A DNA stretch of 42,478 nucleotides from Fimenecus sp045631225 (GTDB lineage: Bacteria > Bacillota > Clostridia > Oscillospirales > Acutalibacteraceae), in assembly GCA_045631225.1 (NCBI GenBank), contig JAZQUG010000037.1:1-42478 (forward strand), in the 5' to 3' direction. The notes beneath the pieces were generated by a model. It saw only the letters and a list, made by a program, of their open reading frames with translations, ran no database searches and was not told where the DNA came from. The stretch's first letter is position 1, and every line of letters begins with the position of its first letter. Positions 42,023-42,478 of the stretch are shown here, in pieces. Both the position numbers and the translations under genes were made by a program.

Positions 42023-42172
42023 AAATTTAACTCCAAATATGCATTATTTGTTATTTATGGTATCCGGAATAGAATTTATTATTCAAACTGAACTGAAATT
42101 TACGTGTAAAGCAGCAGAAAATATGCAAAAAGTCAAAGTCGAAAAAATTTTAAAAAAAATTGAAAAAAGTTG

Positions 42173-42201
42173 TTGACAAGTCTGTTGTGTTGTGATATTA
42201 T
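42173..42201 (+). promoter_or_regulatory. rRNA-type promoter P1
   Basis: TTGACA (42173-42178), 17-base spacer, TATTAT (42196-42201). First of two consensus promoters 104 bases apart, preceded by an A/T-rich tract like an UP element. Confidence 0.75.
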
Positions 42202-42276
42202 ATCAAAGCTGTCTGCGAGAGATAAACGCTCAGCGGTAACGAAAACTTAAAAAAATAAAAAAGTTTCAAAAAACTG

Positions 42277-42305
42277 TTGACAAACTCGCGGAGTTGTGGT
42301 AAGAT
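42277..42305 (+). promoter_or_regulatory. rRNA-type promoter P2
   Basis: TTGACA (42277-42282), 17-base spacer, TAAGAT (42300-42305). Tandem with P1, as in rRNA operons of Firmicutes. Confidence 0.75.
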
Positions 42306-42478
42306 ATAACTCCACCCGCGAAAAACGGAGTGGACAGACTGAACCTTGAAAATTAAACAACGACGAGATAAAAAAGGAACCCTGTAGATTCTTTGAGAGT
42401 AGAAGATACTCAACAGAGAAATACAAGAAACAGTAATTCTTTTGGATAACAAAAGAGTTAAATAAACGCTAAGCGTTT
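42306..42478 (+). other. Leader of a probable rRNA operon, cut by the window end
   Basis: Non-coding sequence after P2 contains GAACCTTGAAAATTAAACAA, a phrase common before 16S rRNA genes of Clostridia. It ends with the palindrome AAACGCTAAGCGTTT. No 16S sequence is reached, and the words TTTGAGAGT at about 42392 do not continue as 16S. Confidence 0.6.

Noticed and set aside
42380..42410. Start of 16S rRNA
   Set aside because: TTTGAGAGT is present but the sequence then diverges from the conserved 16S 5' end, so the gene must begin beyond the window.

Overview
The window looks like a chromosome segment of a low-GC, spore-forming anaerobic gut Clostridium of the Oscillospiraceae/Ruminococcaceae type. 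The grounds are AT-rich genes with strong AGGAGG ribosome binding sites, sporulation-linked genes (a SleB-like cortex hydrolase and a SpoIIQ-like M23 protein), a sensory-type [FeFe]-hydrogenase operon, a dockerin module, secreted BspA-type leucine-rich-repeat and InlB-repeat proteins, and several families of intergenic repeats typical of these gut Firmicutes. The species assignment is inference.

Layout. 1-2905: a secreted BspA-like LRR protein behind a MITE-like repeat. 2921-9093 (minus strand): a compact phage head and DNA-packaging module (terminase small and large subunits, portal, prohead protease, major capsid, three connector/terminator-sized proteins). It has no tail, lysis or integrase genes here. 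9170-14767: a MarR regulator and a heterodimeric ABC exporter, enclosed by two inverted copies of a roughly 95-bp control region. The right copy drives a RepA_N-type replication initiator, and between the exporter and the initiator lie 22-bp iterons and an AT-rich tract. I read 2.9-14.7 kb as one rearranged mobile element (phage, plasmid or satellite remnant).

14687-22734: a GH36 alpha-galactosidase and a non-canonical EF-G paralog on the minus strand, then a plus-strand operon of a YhhN-like membrane protein, MurD, a NUDIX hydrolase and Maf. 22806-24900: two membrane-anchored paralogs carrying an unrecognised extracellular domain. A third relative with a dockerin module sits at 28373-29341. 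Between them is a five-gene operon: DRTGG, HATPase, HydS-like [FeFe]-hydrogenase, DRTGG, PHP.

29383-35314: a phosphopantetheinyl transferase, the SpoIIQ-like protein, a candidate structured small RNA, LexA with its own LexA box, TrpRS, and a MurT/GatD pair in which GatD seems to lack the catalytic cysteine. 35456-42022: a sialidase-like BNR protein, a Cro/cI-type regulator divergent from a large CHAP/ricin/InlB-repeat secreted protein, a lipoprotein, and SleB. The last 300 bases are a tandem-promoter leader that looks like the start of an rRNA operon whose genes lie beyond the window.

Repeats run through the whole window. A MITE-like family shares the ends AAATTATAATTTGTCGGG and CCCGATAAACTCCGATTT. 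A GGCGGGGTC/GACCCCGCC hairpin family serves as terminators. A TGTCATTCTGA family is also present.
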